From Bombilactobacillus bombi (lineage in GTDB: Bacteria; Bacillota; Bacilli; Lactobacillales; Lactobacillaceae): a stretch of DNA of 64,000 nucleotides. Where the stretch lies: assembly GCF_964340835.1 (NCBI RefSeq), contig NZ_OZ204251.1; one strand, given 5' to 3'. Shown here piece by piece: positions 35,577 to 44,926 of the stretch; the first letter of the stretch is position 1; each line of letters begins with the position of its first letter. The position numbers were made by a program, and so were the translations under genes. The notes under the pieces were generated by a model. That model was not told the origin of the DNA. It worked only from the letters and a program-made list of their open reading frames with translations, and did not search any database.

Positions 35577-36128
35577 ATGTCAACAATGTTAATTGTGATT
35601 ATTGTAGTCATAGCGTTAATAGTTTTGTATGCAGTTTTATATAACGGTTTAGTTCGAGCACGCAATCAAGCACAAGAATTTCATAGCCAAATTGATGTGC
35701 AATTAAAGCGGCGGACGGATTTAATTCCTAATTTGGTTGAAACAGTGAAAGGTTATGCAGCTCATGAAAAAACCACATTAGAAGAAGTAGTCCGCTTGCG
35801 TAACTCTGTGATGAGTGCGGACAATTTACAAGATAAAGTTGATGCTGATAACATGCTGACAGGAGCTTTACGCCAAGTATTTGCGCTAGCAGAAAATTAT
35901 CCCGATTTAAAGGCTAATCAAGAATTTGGGAAGTTAATGGAAGAACTGACGAACACTGAAAACAAAGTCGCTTATGCACGGCAAGCATATAATAGTGCTG
36001 TGCAGTATTACAATACTGCTACGCAAACTTTTCCTCGCAATTTAGTAGCAGGAATTCATCACTTTAAGCCAATGGAATTTTTAACTATTCCAGAAGAGGA
36101 GAAACAAGCACCGCAAGTGAAATTTTAA
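35577..36128 (+). CDS. lemA: LemA family protein
   Basis: A 183-residue membrane-anchored protein with one N-terminal helix (MLIVIIVVIALIVLYAVLYN) and a cytoplasmic or extracytoplasmic helical domain containing the family hallmark KRRTDLIPNLVETVKGYA. Function is poorly known. Pairing with htpX, 13 bp downstream, is a conserved arrangement that suggests a joint role in membrane-protein quality control. AAAGGAGAG precedes the start. Confidence 0.93.
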   Translation: MSTMLIVIIVVIALIVLYAVLYNGLVRARNQAQEFHSQIDVQLKRRTDLIPNLVETVKGYAAHEKTTLEEVVRLRNSVMSADNLQDKVDADNMLTGALRQVFALAENYPDLKANQEFGKLMEELTNTENKVAYARQAYNSAVQYYNTATQTFPRNLVAGIHHFKPMEFLTIPEEEKQAPQVKF

Positions 36129-36141
36129 GGAGTAATTGGCG

Positions 36142-37059
36142 ATGTTATATCAACAAATTGCGCAGAACAAGCGGAAGACTTATTTAGTATTTGCGATTTT
36201 CTTTGCGATTTTAGGTTTAATTGGTTGGGTAATTGGAGACTTATTTTTCAATAGTGCCATTAGTGGAGTGGTCATTGCTTTAGTTATTACCATATTTTAT
36301 GCTGTGATGATTTATTTTCAATCTACTAGTGTTGTGATGCAAATGAATCATGCACAGCCAATTAAAAGTGTTGAGCAAGCACCTGACTTGTGGCATATTG
36401 TGGAAGATTTAGCCATGGTTGCTAAGGTGCCACGTCCTGATATTTATATTATCGATGATCCTAGTCCTAACGCTTTTGCTACGGGGAGAGATCCAGAACA
36501 CTCCGCGGTGGCAGTGACTTCTGGATTGTATCAGATAATGGACCGTGAAGAATTAGAAGGAGTCTTAGGTCATGAAATTTCGCATATTCGTAACTATGAT
36601 ATTCGAGTATCGACGATTTCAGTAGCTTTGTCTTCAGCAATTATTTTTATTTCTTCAATGCTAGGTAATATGTATCGTTGGGGTTGGCTTTTTGGTAGTA
36701 ACAATGACCGAAATGACTCACGCGAAAATAATAACAATATTATTCAGATTGTTTTGTATATAGTAGGGTTATTATTTGCGGTTTTAGGACCTATTATTGC
36801 AACGATTGTCCGTCTGGCAATTTCTCGTAATCGCGAGTACTTGGCAGATGCTTCCGGGGTGGAATTAACCCGGAATCCGCAGGGGTTGATTAATGCCTTA
36901 CACAAGTTAGAACAGGCTAGTCAGCCGATGCAGCATGTTGATGATGCTAGTGCTGCTTTGTATATTAATGATCCCCAAAAGGGACATCATTCTGTGGAAC
37001 GGTTATTTGACACTCATCCACCGTTAGCAGATCGAATTAGACGATTAGAACATATGTAA
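36142..37059 (+). CDS. htpX: HtpX membrane zinc metalloprotease
   Basis: A 305-residue M48 protease. It has two N-terminal helices (LVFAIFFAILGLIGWVIGDL), the zinc motif GHEISHIRNYD, two more helices, and the third zinc ligand region SRNREYLADASG. It degrades misfolded membrane proteins. The ATG at 36142 is 9 bp after AAGGAG; a TTG at 36136 is too close to that site. Operon with lemA. Confidence 0.95.
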   Translation: MLYQQIAQNKRKTYLVFAIFFAILGLIGWVIGDLFFNSAISGVVIALVITIFYAVMIYFQSTSVVMQMNHAQPIKSVEQAPDLWHIVEDLAMVAKVPRPDIYIIDDPSPNAFATGRDPEHSAVAVTSGLYQIMDREELEGVLGHEISHIRNYDIRVSTISVALSSAIIFISSMLGNMYRWGWLFGSNNDRNDSRENNNNIIQIVLYIVGLLFAVLGPIIATIVRLAISRNREYLADASGVELTRNPQGLINALHKLEQASQPMQHVDDASAALYINDPQKGHHSVERLFDTHPPLADRIRRLEHM

Positions 37060-37079
37060 AATTAATTTTAAATATCTGC

Positions 37080-37108
37080 TTGACAATTGTAATTTCTGGG
37101 TTTAAGAT
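37080..37108 (+). promoter_or_regulatory. Promoter of the methionine T-box operon
   Basis: TTGACA at 37080-37085, a 17-bp spacer and TAAGAT at 37103-37108, just upstream of the T-box leader. Confidence 0.75.
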
Positions 37109-37114
37109 AAGCAC

Positions 37115-37407
37115 AATTAAAAAATGCTGAGAAAAGATGAGTAAACATTAGTAATATTTACAAAGAACCACGGCAGCTGAGAAGTGGGATAGCTACAATG
37201 TTGAACATGGTCTGGGAGCAAAATCAAATAACAAACTTTAAAGTGAATTATTTGCGGTTGACACCTGATATCGTAGTCCAAGTATAGCTTTTAAGTAGTG
37301 TACTTGCAGAGAACAGTATTGTGAAATACTGTTGAATTTGGGTGGTAACACGCAGTAAAGCGTCCCTAGTTACAACATTAAGTTGTGATTAGAGGCGCTT
37401 TTTTTGT
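37115..37407 (+). promoter_or_regulatory. T-box riboswitch, methionine type
   Basis: A leader of about 290 nt between htpX and the metE-like gene. The T-box sequence GGGTGGTAACACG is at 37340-37352, preceded by a typical stem III region with the GCAGAGA motif. The terminator AGCGTCCCTA/TAGAGGCGCT with a T7 tail is at 37358-37407. In stem I, the segment before GGTCTGGGAGCA that closes on the 5' TGCT contains AUG at 37207-37209, in the position of a specifier codon. Uncharged tRNA-Met would favour antitermination. The gene content (methionine cycle) agrees. Confidence 0.88.
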
Positions 37408-37439
37408 TCTCATTTTTCGGCTCAAGGAGGAAGATATTT

Positions 37440-38579
37440 ATGGCACAAACATTTACACAAAGAACACAGTCACCTTTTCGGTATGATATTGTAGGCAGCT
37501 TTTTGCGACCTCAAGCTTTAAAACAAGCCCGCGCACAATTTCAAGCAGATAAAATTAGTGCTGCCGATTTAAAAGCCGTAGAAGATCAAGCAATTATTGA
37601 TTTAGTGAACAAAGAAGTTAAAGCTGGTTTACATGCAGTAACTGATGGCGAATTTCGGCGTAGTTGGTGGCATTTGGATTTCTTTTGGGGATTAGAGGGA
37701 GTGCAAAAAGCAGCTGCTGATACTGGTTATCATTTTCATGATGAGGTGACCCGCGCAGAAACTGTAAAATTAACTGGCAAAATTAGTGGTCACAACCATC
37801 CTTTTGTCCAACACTTTAAATTTACCGCAGCACATACGCCTGCTGGAATTCAAGTGAAACAAACCATCCCTGCTCCGAGCCAATTTTTAGCAGAATTATT
37901 GCGGTGGCCACAACAAAGTCAAGTTGAGCAATTTTATCCTAACCAAGATGAATTGTTAGCTGATATTGCGCAAGCTTATCAGCAAGTCATTAGCGATTTA
38001 TACGCAGCTGGCTGCCATACTATCCAATTAGATGATTGTACATGGGGAGCTTTGGCTGACTGGCAAGCTCATCCAGAACATTTAACTGCACCAGTTGATA
38101 TTCCAGAATTAAAACAAACGTATGTGCAATTAAATAATGCTGCTTTTGCAGACAAGCCAGCTGATTTAACTATTAATACGCATATTTGCCGAGGTAATTA
38201 TCACTCTACGTGGTCTTATTCCGGCGGTTATCAAAGTGTTGCTGATCCTTTGTTTTCCCAAGAAAATGTCCAAGCTTATTATTTGGAATATGATTCACAG
38301 CGAGCGGGCGATTTTTCACCACTCAAATTGCTCACACCTAAAAAATATGTGGTATTAGGTTTAGTAACTAGTAAATCAGGTCAATTAGAAGATCGGACAA
38401 CTTTAATTAATCGTATTCAAGAAGCAAGTCAATATGTTGATTTAGACTATTTAGCTATTAGTCCACAATGTGGTTTTGCCTCCACGGAAGAAGGCAACAT
38501 TTTAACTGAAGATCAGCAATGGGCCAAAATCCAACTACTCCAAGATGTTGCCCAAGAGGTGTGGGGTCATGAGATTTGA
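37440..38579 (+). CDS. Methionine synthase-like protein (MetE C-terminal domain family, YxjG type)
   Basis: A 379-residue zinc-dependent methyltransferase fold corresponding to the C-terminal half of MetE. Candidate zinc ligands are in INTHICRGNYH and SPQCGFAST, and the substrate region is LDDCTWGALADW. Members of the YxjG/YxjH group are linked to methionine formation from homocysteine, with a methyl donor that is often unclear. Translation starts at 37440 after AAGGAGGAAG, not at the longer frame inside the terminator. It is the first gene after the Met T-box and overlaps the next gene by 11 bp. Confidence 0.88.
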   Translation: MAQTFTQRTQSPFRYDIVGSFLRPQALKQARAQFQADKISAADLKAVEDQAIIDLVNKEVKAGLHAVTDGEFRRSWWHLDFFWGLEGVQKAAADTGYHFHDEVTRAETVKLTGKISGHNHPFVQHFKFTAAHTPAGIQVKQTIPAPSQFLAELLRWPQQSQVEQFYPNQDELLADIAQAYQQVISDLYAAGCHTIQLDDCTWGALADWQAHPEHLTAPVDIPELKQTYVQLNNAAFADKPADLTINTHICRGNYHSTWSYSGGYQSVADPLFSQENVQAYYLEYDSQRAGDFSPLKLLTPKKYVVLGLVTSKSGQLEDRTTLINRIQEASQYVDLDYLAISPQCGFASTEEGNILTEDQQWAKIQLLQDVAQEVWGHEI

Positions 38580-39426
38580 TAAAAAACAAATTATATTACT
38601 TTTGGCATGTTTGGTTTTAGGATTATTTACAATTAATACAAATGTTCAAGCCAAGACTACCACAGTAGTTGTGGGTACTCAAGGATCCGATGCGCAAATT
38701 TGGCGTCATATTTCCCAATCCACAGCAGCTAAAAAGGCACATTTGACAATTAAAGTTAAAGAAATTAATGACGGTATTCAATTAAATCGCGCTACTGCTG
38801 AAGGCAGCGTGGATGCGAATGCCTTTCAATCGTATGGCTATTTGATGTCATACAATCATGATAATCCACAAGGTAAGTTGGTTCCCATTGGGACCACTTA
38901 TCTAGAGCCACTGGGATTATATTCCAAGAAATATCGTCATCTTCGCCAATTACCTAAGCATGCTAAAATTGCTATTGCTGATGATCCTGCTAATCAAACC
39001 CGCAGCTTGCAACTATTACAGCATTCAGGTTTGATTAAGTTACAAGCCAACCATTCTACAGCTGCGGCTATCGCTGATGTCCAGGATAATCCTCATCGTT
39101 TACGATTTTATCCTGTGAATAGTTCCACCGTACCAAGAGTCTTAGATGATGTAGCGGCTGGTTTAATTACTAATACCGTGGCTCAGGAAAGTGGATTAAA
39201 TGTTTGGCACGATACCTTGGCACACGAGAAATTAAATCGCTCGACTCAAAAAAACATCAATATCATTGCAGTAAGACCACAATCAAGTCACAAACCTGCA
39301 ATGAAAAAATTAGTCCAACTGTATCGCCAACCTAGTATTCAACGTTATATTCAAAAAAGTTTTCATCATACTAAAATTCTAGTTAAAGAACCAATTGCTA
39401 ATTTAAAGGAGAGTAATCATGGCTAA
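38569..39426 (+). CDS. MetQ/NlpA-like methionine-binding protein
   Basis: A 285-residue extracytoplasmic solute-binding protein of the NlpA/MetQ family (VVVGTQGSDAQIWRHISQST, DANAFQSYGYLMSYN, PLGLYSKKYR). The N-terminal signal has a Cys in LLLAC, but hydrophobic residues continue after it and a VQA-K cleavage site follows, so classical lipidation is doubtful. No metN or metI lies beside it, so it must serve a transporter encoded elsewhere. The start at 38569 lies inside the end of the upstream gene. Its last 8 bp overlap luxS. Confidence 0.82.
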   Translation: MRFDKKQIILLLACLVLGLFTINTNVQAKTTTVVVGTQGSDAQIWRHISQSTAAKKAHLTIKVKEINDGIQLNRATAEGSVDANAFQSYGYLMSYNHDNPQGKLVPIGTTYLEPLGLYSKKYRHLRQLPKHAKIAIADDPANQTRSLQLLQHSGLIKLQANHSTAAAIADVQDNPHRLRFYPVNSSTVPRVLDDVAAGLITNTVAQESGLNVWHDTLAHEKLNRSTQKNINIIAVRPQSSHKPAMKKLVQLYRQPSIQRYIQKSFHHTKILVKEPIANLKESNHG

Positions 39427-39892
39427 AGTAGAAAGTTTCACCTTAGATCACACCAAAGTAAAAGCTCCATATGTCCGTTTAATCACTGTGGAAACTGGCG
39501 CACAAGGAGATAAAATTGCTAATTATGATTTGCGCTTAGTTCAACCAAATGAAAATGCGATTCCTACTGCAGGTTTGCATACAATTGAGCATTTATTAGC
39601 AGGATTATTACGCGATCGTTTAACCGGAGTTATTGACTGTTCGCCGTTTGGATGTCGGACTGGATTTCATCTGATTACCTGGGGCGAACATTCAACTACT
39701 GAAGTAGCACAAGCACTCAAAGATGCTTTAATTGAAATTCGCGATAATATTCAATGGTAAGATGTACAAGGTACAACTATTGAAAGTTGTGGTAATTACC
39801 GGGATCATTCACTCTTTTCTGCTAAAGAATGGTGCCGAAAGATTTTAAGTGAGGGTATTAGTGATCAACCATTTGAACGCCATTTAGTTTAA
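39419..39892 (+). pseudogene. luxS: S-ribosylhomocysteine lyase LuxS, interrupted by an in-frame stop
   Basis: The frame starting MAKVESFTLDHTKVKAPYVR is a clear LuxS, with the metal motif HTIEHLLAG and the catalytic-Cys region SPFGCRTGFHL. It stops at TAA (39758-39760) after 113 residues. The same frame continues without any other defect to 39892: DVQGTTIESCGNYRDHSLFS, then KEWCRKILSEGISDQPFERH. Together these equal the normal 157-residue length. The position of the stop is usually Glu or a similar residue, so one base change (for example GAA to TAA) would explain it. The lost part holds the third zinc ligand Cys (ESCGNY). The 113-residue product should be inactive in AI-2 formation and methyl-cycle recycling. 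Confidence 0.9.
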
Positions 39893-39904
39893 GAAGTTTA
39901 AGTT

Positions 39905-39936
39905 GAGCTGAGACTTTAATTGTCTCAGCTTTTTTA
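39905..39936 (+). terminator. Terminator of the methionine operon
   Basis: AGCTGAGAC pairs with GTCTCAGCT across TTTAATT and is followed by a T-run. Confidence 0.9.
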
Positions 39937-40063
39937 CTGGGAGATATTAGTTACTGTAGAGAAAATTTTACACAATTATAGATTTTACTTTGACATTAGT
40001 CCAATAATACTTTAAGTTAGATAATCGGAGATAATTTTTGGACAATGATGAAGGAGTGATTTG

Positions 40064-41248
40064 ATGCGCTTTGTTTTCTTAATACTGGGCTTGGCACTAG
40101 TGTTTGTAATTGGGTGGTTAGTTAGTTTTGACCGCAAAAATATCAAATATAAAAGAATTGGCATTTTGCTGTTATTGCAATTTATTATTTCTTTTTTGAG
40201 TTTGCATACGTCTGGGGGCGTGAGTACTTTAGCCCATATTTCAGCATTCTTTAACTGGTTGATGGACCAAGCTGCTGATGGTGTTAACTTTGTTTTTGGC
40301 AATATTGTAATTAAACCTGGGCAAACGGTGTTTTTCTTCAATGTTTTAATGCCGATTGTTTTTATTGCTGCTTTAATTGGTATTTTGAATTATATTAAGG
40401 TTTTGCCATTCATTATTAAATGGGTTGGTTGGGCTTTAAATAAAGTCGTTGGTATGGGTGAGATGGAAAGCTATTTTGCAATTTCGACAGCAATTTTAGG
40501 CATGCCGGAAGTCTTTATTACCATCAAGGACCAAATTTCACAGTTAAATCGGCAACGTTTATATACAATCTGCGCTTCTGCAATGAGTGCTGTATCAGCT
40601 TCCTTATTGGCTTCATATATGAAGATGATTCCGGGTAAATTTGTCGTGGTGGCAGTCTTTTTGAACATTTTATCAGCGTTAATTGTTTCTTGTATCATTA
40701 ATCCGTATGACGTTAAAGAAGAAGATCAAGAAATTACTCCTTCAACTGACCCACAATCCGAACCATTTTTCCAAATGTTAGGTAATTATATTATGGATGG
40801 TTTTAATATTGCTATTACTGTGGGAGCAATGGTTATTGGTTTTGTTGCTTTGATTGCTTTCTTAAATAGTACTTTAAAAGCTGCTATTCATATTTCCTTT
40901 ACGCAAATTTTAGGTTATATCTTTTCACCAGTAGCATTCATTATGGGCGTGCCTGGACAAGATGTAGTTAAAGTTGGAAGTTTAATGGCAACGAAGTTGT
41001 TGACGAATGAATTTGTGGCTATGGCGGATTTGCAAGCAATGAAAGGTCTCAGTGCCAAATCAATTGCGATTATATCGACTTACTTAGTTTCTTTTGCTAA
41101 CTTTGGTTCTATTGGCATTATCACTGGTTCGATGAAGTCTATTAGTGCTAAACAAGGGGGCTATGTTGCTAGTTTTACCATGAAATTATTACTAGGGGCA
41201 ACTTTAGCTTCTGTGATTACCGCTACAATTGTGGGTGTATATTATTAA
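40064..41248 (+). CDS. NupC-type concentrative nucleoside transporter
   Basis: A 394-residue CNT-family nucleoside:H+ symporter. The family core is seen in GMGEMESYFAISTAILGMPE and in the second helical hairpin with ATKLLTNEFVAMADL, plus TYLVSFANFGSIGIITGSMK. About nine helices. The ATG at 40064 is 7 bp after AAGGAG; the ORF's TTG at 40061 is less likely. It supplies nucleosides that the deoxyribosyltransferase at 27.3 kb could use. Single gene with its own terminator. Confidence 0.92.
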   Translation: MRFVFLILGLALVFVIGWLVSFDRKNIKYKRIGILLLLQFIISFLSLHTSGGVSTLAHISAFFNWLMDQAADGVNFVFGNIVIKPGQTVFFFNVLMPIVFIAALIGILNYIKVLPFIIKWVGWALNKVVGMGEMESYFAISTAILGMPEVFITIKDQISQLNRQRLYTICASAMSAVSASLLASYMKMIPGKFVVVAVFLNILSALIVSCIINPYDVKEEDQEITPSTDPQSEPFFQMLGNYIMDGFNIAITVGAMVIGFVALIAFLNSTLKAAIHISFTQILGYIFSPVAFIMGVPGQDVVKVGSLMATKLLTNEFVAMADLQAMKGLSAKSIAIISTYLVSFANFGSIGIITGSMKSISAKQGGYVASFTMKLLLGATLASVITATIVGVYY

Positions 41249-41259
41249 AATAGTGCTAG

Positions 41260-41292
41260 AAAGCTGAAACCATGACGGTTTCAGCTTTTTTT
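41260..41292 (+). terminator. Terminator of the nucleoside transporter gene
   Basis: AAAGCTGAAACC pairs with GGTTTCAGCTTT across ATGAC and is followed by T-rich sequence. Confidence 0.92.
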
Positions 41293-41358
41293 GCGTTGGA
41301 TAGATGATTTCAATAAGAGTATAATGAAAGCGTAAATCAAAAAAGAGGGGGCAATAAT

Positions 41359-43131
41359 ATGTATTATTCTAATGGTAATTATGAAGCTTTTGCTCATCCG
41401 CAAAAACCAGCTAATGTTGATCAAAAATCAGCCTATATTGTTGGTGCTGGATTGGCTGGATTAGCAGCGGCAGTTTTCTTAATTCGGGATGCTCAAATGT
41501 CAGGCGAGCGAATTCATATTTTTGAAGAATTACCTCAAAGTGGTGGCTCTTTAGATGGAGCCAAGCGCCCAGATATTGGATTTGTCATCCGTGGCGGTCG
41601 AGAAATGGAAAACCATTTTGAATGTTTATGGGATTTATATCGTTCAATTCCGTCTTTGGAAATTGAGGGTGCTTCATTTTTAGATGAATATTATTGGCTC
41701 GATAAAGATGATCCTAATTCTTCTAATTGTCGCTTAATTCATCATCGTGGTGATCGGGTACCTGATGATGGTAAATACACATTAGACGGCTCATCTAAAG
41801 AAATTATCAAACTTATTATGACTCCTGAAAGTCGTTTAGGTAAACAAACTATTGAAGATTTCTTTTCACCGGAATTTTTTGAAAGTAACTTTTGGATGTA
41901 TTGGGCAACAATGTTTGCTTTTGAAAAGTGGCACTCAGCCGTTGAAATGCGGCGTTATGCGATGCGCTTTATTCACCATATTGATGGCCTGCCAGATTTT
42001 ACCGCTTTAAAATTTAATCGCTATAATCAATATGAATCGATGGTTATGCCTTTAATTAAATATTTAGAGCAACATAATGTCGATATTCGCTATGACTGTG
42101 CTGTGAAAAATGTTTTGGTAGATACTACGCATAACCAAAAAATAGCACAAAAAATTCTTTTGGAACAAGCTGGTGAAGCCCAAGAGATTAACTTGACAGT
42201 TGATGATTTGGTTTTTGTAACGAATGGATCTATTACTGAAAGTTCTACTTACGGCAACCACCACCATCCAGTACCAGTAACTAATGCAATGGGTAACAGT
42301 TGGGCCTTATGGGAAAAATTAGCTCAACAATCCACGGAATTTGGACATCCACAAGTTTTTTATAAGAATCTGCCTAAGCGCAGTTGGTTTGTTTCAGCAA
42401 CTGCTACTATTAAAAATACTGCCCTTGATCCTTATATTGAACGCTTAACTAAGCGCGACTTACATGATCATAAAGTTAATACTGGTGGAATTGTCACGAT
42501 TACCGATTCTAATTGGCTGTTAAGTTTTGCGGTACATCGCCAACCACATTTTAAAGCTCAAAAGGAAAACGAAACCGTGGTATGGTTATATGGCTTATAT
42601 TCTGACACTGAAGGTAATTATATTAAAAAGACTATTACTGAATGTACTGGCGAAGAAATTACGCAAGAATGGCTTTATCACTTGGGAGTGCCAGAAAGTT
42701 TAATTGCCAAGTTATCTCAACAAGAATCTATTAACACCAATCCAGTTTATATGCCATACATTACCAGTTACTTCATGCCGCGTACAGCTGGTGATCGCCC
42801 AGCCGTCGTCCCTCAAGGTTCAAAGAATTTAGCCTTTATTGGTAACTTTGCAGAATCCCCAACGCGCGACACCGTCTTTACAACAGAGTATTCCGTCCGG
42901 ACGGCAATGGAAGCTGTTTATACGTTACTAAATGTCGACCGCGGAGTTCCTGAAGTCTTTAATTCAATTTACGATATTCGCGAATTACTTAAAGCAATCT
43001 ATTATCTGAATGACAAAAAGCAATTACGGGAGATAGACTTACCTATACCTAGTTGGGTCAAAAACAAGGCGTTAGATAAGTCACAAAAAACTTGGTTGGG
43101 AGAATTACTCCAAGAAGCACACTTACTTTAA
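41359..43131 (+). CDS. ohyA: Oleate hydratase (myosin-cross-reactive antigen family)
   Basis: A 590-residue FAD enzyme that adds water to the cis-9 double bond of oleic and linoleic acid, giving 10-hydroxy fatty acids; in lactobacilli it detoxifies host or dietary fatty acids. The FAD-binding motif is VGAGLAGLAAAVFL. The active-site Glu region is RGGREMENHFECLWD. The substrate channel segment is MYWATMFAFEKWHSA, and SYFMPRTAGDRP is near the C-terminus. Length is typical. A GAGGGGG ribosome site precedes the ATG. Confidence 0.96.
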   Translation: MYYSNGNYEAFAHPQKPANVDQKSAYIVGAGLAGLAAAVFLIRDAQMSGERIHIFEELPQSGGSLDGAKRPDIGFVIRGGREMENHFECLWDLYRSIPSLEIEGASFLDEYYWLDKDDPNSSNCRLIHHRGDRVPDDGKYTLDGSSKEIIKLIMTPESRLGKQTIEDFFSPEFFESNFWMYWATMFAFEKWHSAVEMRRYAMRFIHHIDGLPDFTALKFNRYNQYESMVMPLIKYLEQHNVDIRYDCAVKNVLVDTTHNQKIAQKILLEQAGEAQEINLTVDDLVFVTNGSITESSTYGNHHHPVPVTNAMGNSWALWEKLAQQSTEFGHPQVFYKNLPKRSWFVSATATIKNTALDPYIERLTKRDLHDHKVNTGGIVTITDSNWLLSFAVHRQPHFKAQKENETVVWLYGLYSDTEGNYIKKTITECTGEEITQEWLYHLGVPESLIAKLSQQESINTNPVYMPYITSYFMPRTAGDRPAVVPQGSKNLAFIGNFAESPTRDTVFTTEYSVRTAMEAVYTLLNVDRGVPEVFNSIYDIRELLKAIYYLNDKKQLREIDLPIPSWVKNKALDKSQKTWLGELLQEAHLL

Positions 43132-43144
43132 TTCACACTAAATA

Positions 43145-43186
43145 AAACCGGTATTGAGTTCTTGCTAATCTCAATATCGGTTTTTG
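43145..43186. terminator. Terminator between ohyA and the HAD gene
   Basis: AAACCGGTATTGAG pairs with CTCAATATCGGTTT (one mismatch). A T-run follows on the plus strand, and the mirror A-run could serve the convergent gene. Confidence 0.85.
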
Positions 43187-43816
43187 TTAGGGTACTAGTT
43201 GCAAAATATCTTGTGGCTTTTGTAAAAGATATTCAGCTTCAGGGAAGCTATCTTGAGGACTGGCACCCCAAGTTGCTAAGCCAAAGGCTACTTGAGCATT
43301 ATGAGCGCTGCCAACATCATTTTTGGAGTCACCAATATACAAGGTGTCTTGGGAAGTGGCTTGCAATTTTTTTAAGGCAGCTAAAGTGGGTTCTGCTGCG
43401 GGTTTGTGTTCTTGAACTTGATCAGCAGTGACAAATTGTTGAAAATAAGGACTAATACTTGTTTTTTTAAAAACAGCATCGACTTCTTGTTGATCTTCAG
43501 AGGTAACCACAATTAATGGAACATGGCGTGCTTGCAGTTGTTCTAAAGTTTCTTCGATCCCAGCAAAGGGTTTAATTTCATCAGTAAATGTTAAAGAATT
43601 AGTCATAACGCTTTCTGCAAATGCATATTCTTGATCTTGGGGAATTTGATATTTATTAAAGACATCCTTAGCAGTGACTGAAAAACTAAATTCCAAATCT
43701 GCTAGAGTTTGTTTAATGTGATAATCTTCCCAAAGACTTTTTTGTAAGCCTAACAAAGCTGCATCATGAGTATCCAAAAGCGTACCGTCAATATCAAAAA
43801 TTATATTTTTATACAT
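43187..43816 (-). CDS. HAD-superfamily hydrolase (phosphoglycolate phosphatase-like)
   Basis: A 209-residue HAD subfamily IA phosphatase. Motif I is FDIDGTLLD (nucleophile and acid/base Asp), motif II is IVVTSED, motif III is the Lys in EHKPAAEP and motif IV is GDSKNDVGSA. An alpha-helical C1 cap lies between motifs I and II. The substrate is unknown; housecleaning of small phosphates is typical. Confidence 0.9.
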   Translation of the reverse strand: MYKNIIFDIDGTLLDTHDAALLGLQKSLWEDYHIKQTLADLEFSFSVTAKDVFNKYQIPQDQEYAFAESVMTNSLTFTDEIKPFAGIEETLEQLQARHVPLIVVTSEDQQEVDAVFKKTSISPYFQQFVTADQVQEHKPAAEPTLAALKKLQATSQDTLYIGDSKNDVGSAHNAQVAFGLATWGASPQDSFPEAEYLLQKPQDILQLVP

Positions 43817-43893
43817 TTTTACCTATCCTTAATGAGTTATCATGTCAGTATTATAGTATCATAGATTGTTGAGAGTAATAAGGAGGACATATC

Positions 43894-44844
43894 ATGAAAA
43901 TGCAAACAACAGCAGCTAATTTTGCTATTGCAGAAATTTATTTTTCGGGAAGATGGGCCCAAACTAGTCATGGCTTATATACTACCAACTTAGGAGCCCG
44001 GTTATATACACAAGTGACGGGCACTCGCCAAGTAGAATTAGATTTTTCTACCCAATCGGAACCAGAAGGCGTTTGGTTAGCCTATAAAATTGATGATGGA
44101 GATTATCAACGGTGTAACTTAACGCAAATGCCTTTAAAAATTCAACTGCCAGATTTACAAACACATCTTATCAGTGTGGTCTACAGTGGTAATACTCCCC
44201 AAGATAATGTTTGGAAGCGGCATGGTGGTTTATATTTTGATCAAATTCAGACAGATTCTGCTGCAAAATTAACACCAGTCAAGCCAGCTGGCGACGTAAT
44301 TACTTTTATTGGCGACTCAATTACTGCTGGTTCTTGGGTACATGGCAAAACTGCAGGTCAAGATTATTGTGCAGAAGGTAATTTTGCCGCTTTAGCCGCT
44401 GAACAATTAGGTTTAGAAGATGTTCGGTTAGCTTATCCAGGTGCAGGGTTGGTCAAACCCGGATCAGGTGGTGTACCAGTGGCTGCGCAATTTTTAGATA
44501 AAATTGACGCCACTCATTCATGGACGCCGCAGCCTTCGAAGTATGTCGTAATTAATTTAGGCACTCCTGATAAAAAAGCCAATGAAATTGAGTTTCGTGC
44601 AGCTTGGGAATTATTTATGCAAAAGGTACAATTGTTATATCCGCAAACCCCTAAATTAGTGATGATTCCTTTTTCACAACGACATGCGGCAGTGATTCGC
44701 GAAGAGTCAATTGAATATCCGCAAACAACAATTTTGGAAACAGCAGATTGGCCCTTAACTTACACAGATGGTTTGCATCCTGATTTAGCCTCGTCTCCAG
44801 AAATTGCCCACCGTTTGGTAGAAGCACTAACGACCAATAATTAA
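43894..44844 (+). CDS. SGNH/GDSL hydrolase with N-terminal carbohydrate-esterase-2-like domain
   Basis: A 316-residue esterase. The first 125 residues form a beta-rich domain like that of CE2 acetyl esterases (FSGRWAQTSHGLYTTNLGAR). The SGNH core then shows the nucleophile in FIGDSITAGSW, the Gly/Asn blocks, and the Asp-His dyad in DGLHPDLASS. No signal peptide, so it acts inside the cell, probably deacetylating sugars. AAGGAGG precedes the ATG. Confidence 0.88.
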   Translation: MKMQTTAANFAIAEIYFSGRWAQTSHGLYTTNLGARLYTQVTGTRQVELDFSTQSEPEGVWLAYKIDDGDYQRCNLTQMPLKIQLPDLQTHLISVVYSGNTPQDNVWKRHGGLYFDQIQTDSAAKLTPVKPAGDVITFIGDSITAGSWVHGKTAGQDYCAEGNFAALAAEQLGLEDVRLAYPGAGLVKPGSGGVPVAAQFLDKIDATHSWTPQPSKYVVINLGTPDKKANEIEFRAAWELFMQKVQLLYPQTPKLVMIPFSQRHAAVIREESIEYPQTTILETADWPLTYTDGLHPDLASSPEIAHRLVEALTTNN

Positions 44845-44855
44845 TTCACAATTGA

Positions 44856-44889
44856 CTGAGAAAAATATAGTTTTGTCTCAGCCTTTTTT
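44856..44889 (+). terminator. Terminator of the esterase gene
   Basis: CTGAGA pairs with TCTCAG, extended by AAAA/TTTT across a bulge, followed by CC and six T. Confidence 0.7.
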
Positions 44890-44926
44890 GTATAATATGG
44901 TTTTAGTAGAAAAAGGAAGGTTTAGC

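Noticed and set aside
39419..39760. A naturally short LuxS of 113 residues
   Set aside because: The same frame after the stop continues as clear LuxS sequence to the normal end, so the short form is a truncation.
44852..44926. Longer N-terminus for the flippase
   Set aside because: It spans the terminator of the preceding gene and has no ribosome site; ATG at 44927 follows AAGGAAGG.
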